This document shows, piece by piece, positions 1 to 5,153 of a stretch of 5,153 nt of DNA. The stretch spans positions 1-5,153 of the forward strand of contig CAMWRC010000111.1 of assembly GCA_947176565.1 (NCBI GenBank), given 5' to 3'. The translations under genes were made by a program, and so were the position numbers. Each line of letters starts with the position of its first letter. Within the stretch, counting starts at the first letter, position 1. Source of the stretch: an uncultured Ruminococcus sp. GTDB lineage: Bacteria; Bacillota; Clostridia; Oscillospirales; Ruminococcaceae. The notes beneath the pieces were generated by a model that was given only the letters and a program-made list of their open reading frames with translations, did not search any database and was not told the origin of the DNA.

Positions 1-38
1 GACTGTCAGGAGGATAACATAAATTTTGAAAGGAGGAG

Positions 39-83
39 TGCGGCATTCCTCCCCGATCTAAGAGGTCGGGGTATCCTGCCGCA
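39..83 (+). mobile_element. IS200/IS605-type hairpin, possible end of an element extending off the left edge
   Basis: A two-part hairpin is visible. The outer stem TGCGGCA (39-45) pairs with TGCCGCA (77-83), a 5 x 5 internal loop follows (46-50 and 72-76), and an inner stem of nine pairs (51-59 with 63-71) closes on a three-base loop. The inner stem holds one T-G pair that is a wobble only on the plus strand, so the plus strand folds better. From recall, the pattern CGGCA-TTC-TCC ... GG-TAT-C-TGCCG resembles the conserved hairpin linked to IS200/IS605 transposase genes in Clostridia, in plus-strand orientation. No transposase domain is in the window. The alternative is a terminator shared by the tkt-C transcript, but neither side has a good T-tract. 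Confidence 0.45.
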
Positions 84-105
84 ATTTAGATGAACCAGAA
101 TTAAT

Positions 106-1062
106 TTATCTTGATTTCTTAAGTTTTACAGCCAATTTCACTGTCTCTGCGATATTCTCAGCAGACAATCCGAATTTTTTCAGAAGTTCAGCAGCCGGTC
201 CGGAATATCCGAATACATCATTTACTCCTATTTTCACCACAGGAACAGGACAACTTTCTGTAACTGCTTCCGCAACAGCCGAACCAAGTCCGCCGATAAC
301 ACTGTGTTCTTCAGCAGTAACAATAATTCCTGTTTCCTCTGCACATCTGCATATAAGGGCTTTATCAAGAGGCTTTATAGTATGAATATTTACTACTCTT
401 ACGGAAATTCCGTCGGCTTCGAGAGTCTTTGCAGCTTCAAGAGCTTCATTTACCATAAGACCAGTTGCAATAACAGTAATATCGCTTCCGTCTTTCATCA
501 CAACACCCTTGCCGATTTCAAATTTATATGTTTCGCTGTCGTTGATTACCGGAACTGCAAGTCTGCCGAAACGCATATACACAGGTCCGTTGAACTCAAC
601 AGCTGCTCTTACAGCTGCTCTTGCTTCAATATCATCACAGGGATTTATTATTGTCATTCCTGGAATTGTACGCATAAGAGCAATATCCTCATTGCACTGA
701 TGTGTTGCGCCGTCCTCGCCTACGGAAATACCTGCATGAGTTGCGCCGATTTTCACATTGAGATGCGGATATCCGATAGAATTTCTGACTATTTCATACG
801 CACGTCCTGCCGCAAACATAGCAAAGGTACTCGCAAAAGGAATTTTTCCGCAAGCCGCAAGACCTGCTGCAACGCCCATCATATTAGCTTCTGCAATTCC
901 GCAGTCGAAAAACCTTTCCGGATATGCTTTCTTGAATATTCCTGTCTTTGTAGCTGCCGCAAGGTCTGCATCGAGAACCACCAGATTACTGTATTCCTCA
1001 GCAAGTTCTTTAAGTGCCTCGCCGTAGCTTTCTCTGGTAGCCTTTTTGATTACATCTGCCAT
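106..1062 (-). CDS. Transketolase, C-terminal (Pyr/transketolase-C) subunit
   Basis: Second half of the split transketolase, expected to assemble with the product of the preceding gene so that the active site forms between subunits. The 318 residues show the pyrimidine-binding domain: LDADLAAATKT (30-40), then CGIAEANM (54-61) with E58 in the place of the glutamate that activates the TPP aminopyrimidine. ASTFAMF and GEDGATHQ (115-122) follow. A transketolase C-terminal domain comes after about residue 190 (VIATGLMVNEALEAA, EEHSVIGGLGSAVAE). The ATG lies 4 nt after the tkt-N stop. Its ribosome binding site GGAGGA (1076-1071, spacer 8 nt) sits inside the last codons of tkt-N, which predicts translational coupling and near-equal subunit amounts. 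DXP synthase shares this fold, but the small separate subunit paired with a transketolase N-half argues against it. It is the last gene of the string before the left-edge hairpin. Confidence 0.94.
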   Translation of the reverse strand: MADVIKKATRESYGEALKELAEEYSNLVVLDADLAAATKTGIFKKAYPERFFDCGIAEANMMGVAAGLAACGKIPFASTFAMFAAGRAYEIVRNSIGYPHLNVKIGATHAGISVGEDGATHQCNEDIALMRTIPGMTIINPCDDIEARAAVRAAVEFNGPVYMRFGRLAVPVINDSETYKFEIGKGVVMKDGSDITVIATGLMVNEALEAAKTLEADGISVRVVNIHTIKPLDKALICRCAEETGIIVTAEEHSVIGGLGSAVAEAVTESCPVPVVKIGVNDVFGYSGPAAELLKKFGLSAENIAETVKLAVKLKKSR

Positions 1063-1066
1063 GATA

Positions 1067-1906
1067 TTAGTCCTCCAATTCCTTTAACTGTGCGCTGAGT
1101 TCTGCCATTGCCTGCTCATACTGTTCCTTGTTGGGAGCTGTACCATGCCAGCCGACCTGATTTTCCATAAACGATACGCCCTTGCCCTTTACCGACTTCT
1201 GAATGATTGCAACAGGTTTTCCTGAAACTGTGCCGGCTTCTTTAAATGCCGCGTCAATGCTGTCAAAATCATGAGCGTCCATTGTTATTACGTGCCAGCC
1301 GAATGCCGCGAACTTATCTGTAATAGGTTCAGGAGAGCATACCTCTGTGATTTTTCCATCAATCTGAAGTCCATTATTATCAACAACGGCTACGAGATTA
1401 TCAAGCTTGTAATGAGCGGCAAACATTGCAGCTTCCCATACCTGACCTTCTTCGATTTCTCCGTCTCCCAAAACAGTGTATACTTTATAATTTTTATTAT
1501 CAAACTTTCCGGCAAGAGCCATTCCGGCTGCCGCTGAAATTCCCTGACCCAGCGAACCGCTTGACATATCAACTCCGGGAGTGTGAATACAAGGGTGTCC
1601 CTGTAAAAGCGCGCCGATATGCCGGAGTGATTTCAATTCCTCCTCCGGGAAATATCCTTTCTTCGCCAGAACAGCATAAAGCGCAGGAGCTGTATGACCC
1701 TTTGAAAGCACAAACCTGTCTCTGTCGGCATTTTCTGAATCATTCGGGTCAACGTTCATTTTATTGAAATAAAGATATGTCACGAGGTCGCTGATTGAAA
1801 GTGAACCGCCCGGGTGACCTGATTTTGCGTTATAAGTTCCCTCAATAACGCCCATTCTTACCTTGCAGGCAATTTTCTGCAAACTTTTCTTCACTGAATC
1901 TTCCAT
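1067..1906 (-). CDS. Transketolase, N-terminal (TPP-binding) subunit
   Basis: First half of a split transketolase, which moves a two-carbon ketol unit between sugar phosphates in the non-oxidative pentose phosphate pathway, with thiamine diphosphate and a divalent metal. The 279 residues match the pyrophosphate-binding domain: KSGHPGGSLS (28-37), LSKGH (67-71), the GHP/SSGSLGQG loop (103-122), and the TPP signature starting at GDG (147-149) and ending at NN (177-178). About 28 residues separate GDG from NN, which is normal. A strong site (GAGGAG at 1918-1913, spacer 6 nt) supports the ATG. The protein ends naturally after about 280 residues and the second half is encoded by the next gene, so this is the two-gene form common in anaerobes and archaea, not a frameshift. 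Some split pairs act on other sugars (for example apulose-4-phosphate transketolase), so pentose phosphate use is probable, not proven. Confidence 0.94.
   Translation of the reverse strand: MEDSVKKSLQKIACKVRMGVIEGTYNAKSGHPGGSLSISDLVTYLYFNKMNVDPNDSENADRDRFVLSKGHTAPALYAVLAKKGYFPEEELKSLRHIGALLQGHPCIHTPGVDMSSGSLGQGISAAAGMALAGKFDNKNYKVYTVLGDGEIEEGQVWEAAMFAAHYKLDNLVAVVDNNGLQIDGKITEVCSPEPITDKFAAFGWHVITMDAHDFDSIDAAFKEAGTVSGKPVAIIQKSVKGKGVSFMENQVGWHGTAPNKEQYEQAMAELSAQLKELED
1071..1076 (-). promoter_or_regulatory. Ribosome binding site of tkt-C inside the tkt-N coding end
   Basis: GGAGGA, 8 nt before the tkt-C ATG, overlaps the last sense codons of tkt-N. Ribosomes finishing tkt-N pass directly over it, which supports coupled synthesis of the two subunits. 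Confidence 0.8.
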
Positions 1907-1929
1907 ATTTATCTCCTCTGATAACTTCG

Positions 1930-2748
1930 TTAATCATTCATATTACGAATCACATAATCTATAAGTTCAGCAACAGCTCCGTCATCGTTGGTGCTTTCAA
2001 GCACAATACCAGAAACAGACTTTACTGATTCCTCCGCATTTGCAGGGCATACGCCAATATCAGCATTGGCTATCATCTCAATGTCATTATCAAAATCGCC
2101 TATCGCTATAAACGTAAAATCTTTCATACCGTCAAGCTTACGGTATTCATTAAGAGCTGAACCCTTGCTTGTTCCTTTCGGAAGCATCTCAAGAAAAATA
2201 TCCGATGAACGCACAAAATCGGCGTATTCATAATATCCCATACGCTTTATTTTATCCTCCAGCAAGGCTACCCTTTCAGGAGCAAGCGCAAAAAGAACTT
2301 TCAGCCAATCGTCGTCAGGAATTTCATTGATTTCCATATATTCGGGTTCTATACCGCACAGATTCGTGTGAAGCTGTTCCTGTTCGTTATTGCTGAAAAC
2401 ATACGTTCCGTCTGTTCTCAGAACTTCTCCGCCGCACTCCGGCATAAAATTCATGATTTTTCCGGTCATTCCGCGGCTTGTTTCAGGCAGACAACGTGAA
2501 TACAGTACATTTCCGGAAATATAATCATAAATCATAGCTCCGTTATACATGATTACAGGCATACGCAGATTAAGCATATCCTTATAACGTGCAAAAGTCT
2601 GTATTGTTCTTCCTGTCGCAATTGTAAACTTTCCGCCAAGCGATATGAATTTCTCAATAGCTTTTCTGTCAATTTCATTAATCTGCTTTTCTGAATTAAG
2701 AAGCGTACCGTCCATATCGCTGAAAATTATTGTTTTTGTTATATCCAT
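1930..2748 (-). CDS. Cof-type HAD-IIB family phosphatase
   Basis: Predicted Mg-dependent phosphatase of the haloacid dehalogenase superfamily, Cof/YidA type, probably acting on small phosphorylated metabolites such as sugar phosphates. All four HAD motifs are seen in the 272-residue protein: motif I SDMDGTLLN with nucleophile D11 and acid/base D13, motif II ATGRT with T45, motif III LPKGTSKG with K191 or K195, and motif IV GDFDND with D218 and D222. The region between motifs II and III (about 85-185) is the C2B cap that sets substrate choice. I chose the ATG at 2748 because GAGG at 2760-2757 lies 8 nt upstream and the protein then starts next to motif I. A TTG at 2772 would add eight charged residues and overlap the upstream stop. 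The gene lies 10 nt after the pseudouridine synthase gene and 23 nt before tkt-N. The adjacent transketolase makes a pentose or other sugar phosphate a reasonable guess, but the substrate is unknown. Confidence 0.9.
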   Translation of the reverse strand: MDITKTIIFSDMDGTLLNSEKQINEIDRKAIEKFISLGGKFTIATGRTIQTFARYKDMLNLRMPVIMYNGAMIYDYISGNVLYSRCLPETSRGMTGKIMNFMPECGGEVLRTDGTYVFSNNEQEQLHTNLCGIEPEYMEINEIPDDDWLKVLFALAPERVALLEDKIKRMGYYEYADFVRSSDIFLEMLPKGTSKGSALNEYRKLDGMKDFTFIAIGDFDNDIEMIANADIGVCPANAEESVKSVSGIVLESTNDDGAVAELIDYVIRNMND

Positions 2749-2756
2749 TCCGTGCG

Positions 2757-2760
2757 CCTC
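2757..2760 (-). promoter_or_regulatory. Ribosome binding site deciding the HAD phosphatase start
   Basis: GAGG lies 8 nt before the ATG at 2748 and overlaps the TGA stop of the pseudouridine synthase gene. It favours the ATG over the in-frame TTG at 2772. Confidence 0.6.
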
Positions 2761-3673
2761 ACGTTCTTTCAAGTTTATTCAGTACAGAAGCAAAATAATC
2801 AGGCAGATTACTTGTAAACTCCATATACTCATTTGTTGAGGGGTGAATGAATCCTATTTTACGTGCGTGAAGGCATTGTCCGTCAAGTCCTTTATATGCC
2901 TTGCCGTAGACATCATCGCCCAGTATGGCATGACCGATATAAGCAAGATGAACGCGTATCTGATGTGTACGTCCTGTTTCAAGCCGAAGCCTTACGTGAG
3001 CATATCCGCCGTACTGCTTTATCACACTGTAATGCGTAACGGCATTCCGCGAATTTTCAGCAGTAACGCACATTTTTTTCCGGTCTGTCTTATGCCGTCC
3101 TATAGGAGCATCTACAGTTCCCTCCGTCTCTTTAAAGAATCCGGCTGCAACCGCTTCATATTCCCGCGTAAAACTGTGAGCTTTAATCTGTTCTGCAAGA
3201 TGGATATGCGATTTGTCATTTTTTGCAACTATAAGCAGTCCGCTTGTATTCTTGTCAATTCTGTGAACTATTCCGGGACGGATTACGCCGTTTATTCCGG
3301 ACAGACTGTCTCCGCAGTGATAAAGCAGTGCATTCACAAGAGTTCCGTTATAATTACCGTGAGCAGGGTGAACTACCATTCCTTTGGGCTTGTTCACCAC
3401 AAGCAAATCGCAGTCCTCATAGACAATATCAAGCGGAATATTTTCCGGATCTGCATTAAGCATCTGAGGCTCTGGAATCTCAACCGTTATGCGGTCGTCA
3501 TGCCTGAGCTTGTAATTCTTGCTTACCGGTTTATCATTCACAAGAATTTTTCCCTGTTCGATAAGATTCTGTACTGCCGAACGTGTCAGATTATTCTTAT
3601 TTCCGGCAATGAAACGGTCTATTCTTATTGCCGAATCATGTAATTCATAGCAATATTCAATAATCTCACTCAT
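2759..3673 (-). CDS. RluA/RluD-family 23S rRNA pseudouridine synthase (YlyB-like)
   Basis: Isomerises uridine to pseudouridine in RNA, most likely in 23S rRNA. The 304-residue protein has the RluD domain order. An N-terminal S4 RNA-binding domain spans about residues 16-66 (IRIDRFI, SAVQNLIEQGKILVN). The catalytic domain follows, with VVNKPKGMVVHP (92-103), HRIDKNTSGL carrying catalytic D140 (137-146), and the RNA-contact motif GRTHQIRVHL (234-243). D140 is close to D139 of E. coli RluD, and the overall length also fits. No strong ribosome binding site precedes the ATG; only GAGTGA overlapping the lspA stop is seen, so translation probably depends on ribosomes leaving lspA. A direct repeat covers this start and is listed separately. 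Family assignment is secure. The exact modified positions cannot be read from sequence, so I give no gene symbol (rluD or ylyB are the nearest names). Confidence 0.94.
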   Translation of the reverse strand: MSEIIEYCYELHDSAIRIDRFIAGNKNNLTRSAVQNLIEQGKILVNDKPVSKNYKLRHDDRITVEIPEPQMLNADPENIPLDIVYEDCDLLVVNKPKGMVVHPAHGNYNGTLVNALLYHCGDSLSGINGVIRPGIVHRIDKNTSGLLIVAKNDKSHIHLAEQIKAHSFTREYEAVAAGFFKETEGTVDAPIGRHKTDRKKMCVTAENSRNAVTHYSVIKQYGGYAHVRLRLETGRTHQIRVHLAYIGHAILGDDVYGKAYKGLDGQCLHARKIGFIHPSTNEYMEFTSNLPDYFASVLNKLERT

Positions 3674-3691
3674 TTTCTAATTTCACTCATT
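3661..3691. repeat. Tandem 14-bp direct repeat over the lspA stop and rluD-like start
   Basis: TAATCTCACTCATT (3661-3674) and TAATTTCACTCATT (3678-3691) differ at one base and are 17 bp apart. On the coding strand each copy contains ATGAGTGA. One is the real start of the pseudouridine synthase gene; the other, at 3690, opens a six-codon frame (MSEIRK) that ends in a TGA overlapping the real ATG. Confidence 0.7.
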
Positions 3692-4186
3692 CTTTTCAGC
3701 TTCTGCGGATTTCTTTGCTTTTTCAGCTTTCGGTTCGATAAACAGTATATATGCGAATATCATCACAAACGCACACGTAACGCATATATCCGCTACATTG
3801 AATATCGCAAAATGGAACAGCTTTATCTCAAACATATCAACAACATATCCGAGACGTATGCGGTCTATGATATTGCCAATTCCGCCCGCCACGAAAAGCA
3901 TTATTGATATGCTGAAAAACTTTGATTTTTTCAGTGCCGCGAACATTCCCACAATTCCCAGAGCTATTATTATTGCCGTAAATCCGATAAGAAACCATCG
4001 CTGTCCGGACATACTGCCGAAAATAGCTCCGTCATTTTCAAGATAAGTCAGGTCGAGAATATCAAGTCTGCCGATATTAATGAAATCCATGCTTCCCAGC
4101 GGCTGTAATGTATGAACCGCCCAGTATTTCACAAGCTGGTCTGCTGCCACAAGCACAGCAACAGATATTATAAGCATTATAGCCAT
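3683..4186 (-). CDS. lspA: Lipoprotein signal peptidase (signal peptidase II)
   Basis: Integral membrane aspartyl protease that cuts the signal peptide from diacylglyceryl-modified prolipoproteins. The 167-residue product has four hydrophobic segments (about residues 3-15, 64-85, 90-107, 127-150), as expected for LspA, and ends in a Lys/Glu-rich tail. Family motifs are present: DQLVKYW (16-22), ENDGAIFG (50-57), GGIGNIIDR (101-109), VVD with catalytic D117, and FNVAD with catalytic D133. I chose the ATG at 4186 because GAAAGGA lies 5 nt upstream and the protein then begins directly with the first membrane helix at normal family length. An in-frame ATG at 4258 would add 24 polar Ala/Ser/Gln-rich residues (191 aa in all) and has only a weak GGA before it. 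The gene follows ileS and is 9 nt from the pseudouridine synthase gene, the same order as lspA-ylyB in Bacillus. Function is secure; the start is likely. Confidence 0.95.
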   Translation of the reverse strand: MAIMLIISVAVLVAADQLVKYWAVHTLQPLGSMDFINIGRLDILDLTYLENDGAIFGSMSGQRWFLIGFTAIIIALGIVGMFAALKKSKFFSISIMLFVAGGIGNIIDRIRLGYVVDMFEIKLFHFAIFNVADICVTCAFVMIFAYILFIEPKAEKAKKSAEAEKNE

Positions 4187-4191
4187 ATTTT

Positions 4192-4198
4192 TCCTTTC
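4192..4198 (-). promoter_or_regulatory. Ribosome binding site deciding the lspA start
   Basis: GAAAGGA lies 5 nt before the ATG at 4186. The alternative ATG at 4258 has only an isolated GGA upstream, so this site supports the shorter, family-length LspA. It touches the U-rich tract of the candidate hairpin just upstream, so folding there could affect lspA expression. Confidence 0.7.
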
Positions 4199-4229
4199 AA
4201 AATAAAGCCTGCTGTTGTTTTCAGCAGAC
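4199..4229 (-). terminator. Candidate weak intrinsic terminator or attenuator hairpin before lspA
   Basis: Read on the minus strand, GUCUGCUG (4229-4222) can pair with CAGCAGGC (4214-4207), giving eight pairs with one U-G and a seven-base loop. UUUAUUUU follows, as in an intrinsic terminator. It sits between the ileS stop and the preferred lspA start. The 5' arm can instead pair with an upstream CAGCAG copy, so two folds exclude each other. The stem is short, and CAG/CTG repeats easily give chance pairing. If translation starts at 4258 this would only be coding sequence. It is a structural observation without proof of function. Confidence 0.3.
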
Positions 4230-4253
4230 TTTGCAGCAGCAGACTGCTGAAAA
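4218..4253. repeat. Perfect 10-bp inverted repeat in the ileS-lspA gap
   Basis: TTTTCAGCAG (4218-4227) and CTGCTGAAAA (4244-4253) are exact reverse complements separated by 16 bases that hold further GCAGCAGCAG sequence. On the transcript this pairing would occupy the 5' arm of the terminator-like hairpin at 4207-4229, so it is placed like an antiterminator. Confidence 0.6.
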
Positions 4254-4288
4254 TTCATAATTTATTTCCGGAGTCTGCCACAAGGCTC

Positions 4289-5153
4289 TTATGCTTCGAC
4301 AACTACTGCACATCTCCGGCAGAGCGTCGGGTGGTTACAGTCAGTTCCAACATAGTCAGAATAGCACCAGCAGCGTTCACATTTACCGCCTGCCGCCTTT
4401 TCAACTGTAAATAACGTCCCGCCTTCGGATTTCTCTACAGTCACATCTGAAACAATAAGTATCTCTTTAAGCTGTTCTGCGAGTCCGCAGTATCTGTCAT
4501 AATCTTCATCTGCTTTAATAACAATTTTAGCTTCGAGGGATTTTCCGATAGTCTTTGCGTTTCTTGCTTCTTCAAGAACCTTGTTTGCAGTCTCACGTGT
4601 ACTGTAGATAAAGTTCCATTTTTCAGCAAATTCGCTTCCGCAGACAATACCCGATTTCTCAGGCATCTGGTTAAGGAATACACTCTGCTTGTCATCTTCT
4701 GCACTGTGCGGCATGAACTGCCATATTTCCTCCGCTGTAAATGAAAGAATAGGAGCTGCAAGACGTGTGACAGCACTGAGTATACGATACATAACAGTCT
4801 GCGCTGCACGGCGGAGTTCTGAATCTTCTTTCTCACAGTAAAGCCTGTCCTTGATAATATCAAGATAGAAGTTAGACATATCAACTACGCAGAAATTATG
4901 AATAGCATGGAATGCAACATGGAAATCGTACTTCTCATATCCATTCTTCACAGTATCAATAAGAGCATCAAGCTTCATCATTGCCCACTGGTCAAGCTCT
5001 GTAAGCTTATCATCATCTACGCAGTCGGTATCAGGATTGAATCCGCTGCCGTTTCCGAGATTTCCGAGAATATATCTTGCGGTATTTCTGATTTTCTTGT
5101 AAGCGTCTGAAAGCTGACCGAGAATCGTATTTGAAATTCTGATGTCGCTGTGG
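4289..5153 (-). CDS. ileS: Isoleucyl-tRNA synthetase, C-terminal part (5' end outside window)
   Basis: Class I synthetase that charges tRNA-Ile with isoleucine in the cytoplasm. The visible 287 residues run in frame from the window edge to a TAA stop, so the gene is cut by the window and not broken. The fragment opens in the region that normally follows the KMSKS loop (SDIRIS), then shows the anticodon-binding helical domain with RNTARYILGN (about residues 23-31) and the family signature FYLDIIKDR (about 95-103). LSFTAEEIW follows further on. The C-terminal zinc finger is intact: C258-x2-C261 and C278-x2-C281, with W262 after the second Cys as in other bacterial enzymes. This finger is typical of the bacterial type I enzyme. 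The Rossmann catalytic domain, HIGH motif, editing domain and KMSKS loop lie off the right edge. It is the first gene of the visible string; in many Firmicutes ileS lies after divIVA and before lspA. Identity is very secure. Confidence 0.97.
   Translation of the reverse strand, partial: HSDIRISNTILGQLSDAYKKIRNTARYILGNLGNGSGFNPDTDCVDDDKLTELDQWAMMKLDALIDTVKNGYEKYDFHVAFHAIHNFCVVDMSNFYLDIIKDRLYCEKEDSELRRAAQTVMYRILSAVTRLAAPILSFTAEEIWQFMPHSAEDDKQSVFLNQMPEKSGIVCGSEFAEKWNFIYSTRETANKVLEEARNAKTIGKSLEAKIVIKADEDYDRYCGLAEQLKEILIVSDVTVEKSEGGTLFTVEKAAGGKCERCWCYSDYVGTDCNHPTLCRRCAVVVEA

Noticed and set aside
39..83. Hairpin as the ordinary rho-independent terminator of the operon
   Set aside because: On the minus strand it is followed by CTCCTCCTTTC, not a T-run, and one inner pair becomes an A-C mismatch. 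A role in stopping tkt-C transcription is possible but is not the best reading.
1067..1069. Stop between the two transketolase halves as a frameshift or nonsense mutation in a single gene
   Set aside because: The second half has its own ATG and a strong ribosome binding site at coupled spacing, and split transketolases of these lengths are normal in anaerobes.
304..1098. 264-codon plus-strand open frame antisense to tkt-C
   Set aside because: It lies fully opposite a gene with strong transketolase motifs, is rich in Cys, Ser and Phe, and has no recognisable domain. It is a shadow of the codon usage on the other strand.
2749..2772. TTG start for the HAD phosphatase, overlapping the upstream gene by 14 nt
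   Set aside because: The ATG at 2748 has GAGG at good spacing and places the HAD nucleophile at the usual distance from the N-terminus. The TTG adds only eight charged residues.
2843..3643. 266-codon plus-strand open frame antisense to the pseudouridine synthase gene
   Set aside because: It mirrors a conserved gene with intact RluD motifs, has no recognisable domain and no convincing ribosome binding site. It is most likely a shadow frame.
4254..4283. Possible promoter before lspA (TTGTGG, 18 nt, TATGAA on the minus strand)
   Set aside because: Only three of six and four of six consensus bases match and the spacing is slightly long. This is expected by chance in such sequence.
4441..4884. 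147-codon minus-strand frame within ileS
   Set aside because: It overlaps the true ileS frame, which shows the FYLDIIKDR and zinc finger motifs. The overlapping translation resembles no known family.

Overview
The window holds the downstream part of one co-directional gene string on the minus strand, read from the right edge to the left: ileS (3' part only), lspA, an RluD-type pseudouridine synthase gene, a Cof-type HAD phosphatase gene, and two genes for the N- and C-terminal halves of a split transketolase. No tRNA, rRNA or CRISPR was seen. Base composition looks like the low-to-mid forties in percent GC (by eye). The GGAGG-type ribosome binding sites, the ileS-lspA-rluD order and the split transketolase all suggest an anaerobic Firmicute of class Clostridia, perhaps a Ruminococcus-like gut or rumen bacterium. 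That placement is inference.

Layout, right to left: 5153-4289 is the anticodon-binding part and C-terminal zinc finger of isoleucyl-tRNA synthetase. A 102-nt gap (4288-4187) holds CAGCAG/CTGCTG repeats that can fold into alternative hairpins just before the preferred lspA start. lspA (4186-3683), rluD-like (3673-2759), HAD phosphatase (2748-1930), tkt-N (1906-1067) and tkt-C (1062-106) follow with gaps of 9, 10, 23 and 4 nt. This spacing supports one transcript with translational coupling. The left 105 bases contain no certain gene. They carry a strong hairpin whose architecture and orientation resemble the conserved hairpin of clostridial IS200/IS605-type elements.

Function: the first three genes are housekeeping (tRNA charging, lipoprotein signal peptide removal, 23S rRNA modification), and ileS-lspA-rluD is a familiar Firmicute neighbourhood. 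The last three add a sugar-phosphate theme: a probable phosphatase next to a two-subunit transketolase that would serve the non-oxidative pentose phosphate pathway. The sequence shows no link between the two themes beyond co-transcription.

I found no clearly new biological system. The points most worth a second look are the attenuator-like repeats before lspA, the IS200/IS605-like hairpin at the left edge, and a near-perfect 14-bp tandem repeat that duplicates the rluD start region and makes a six-codon minicistron.
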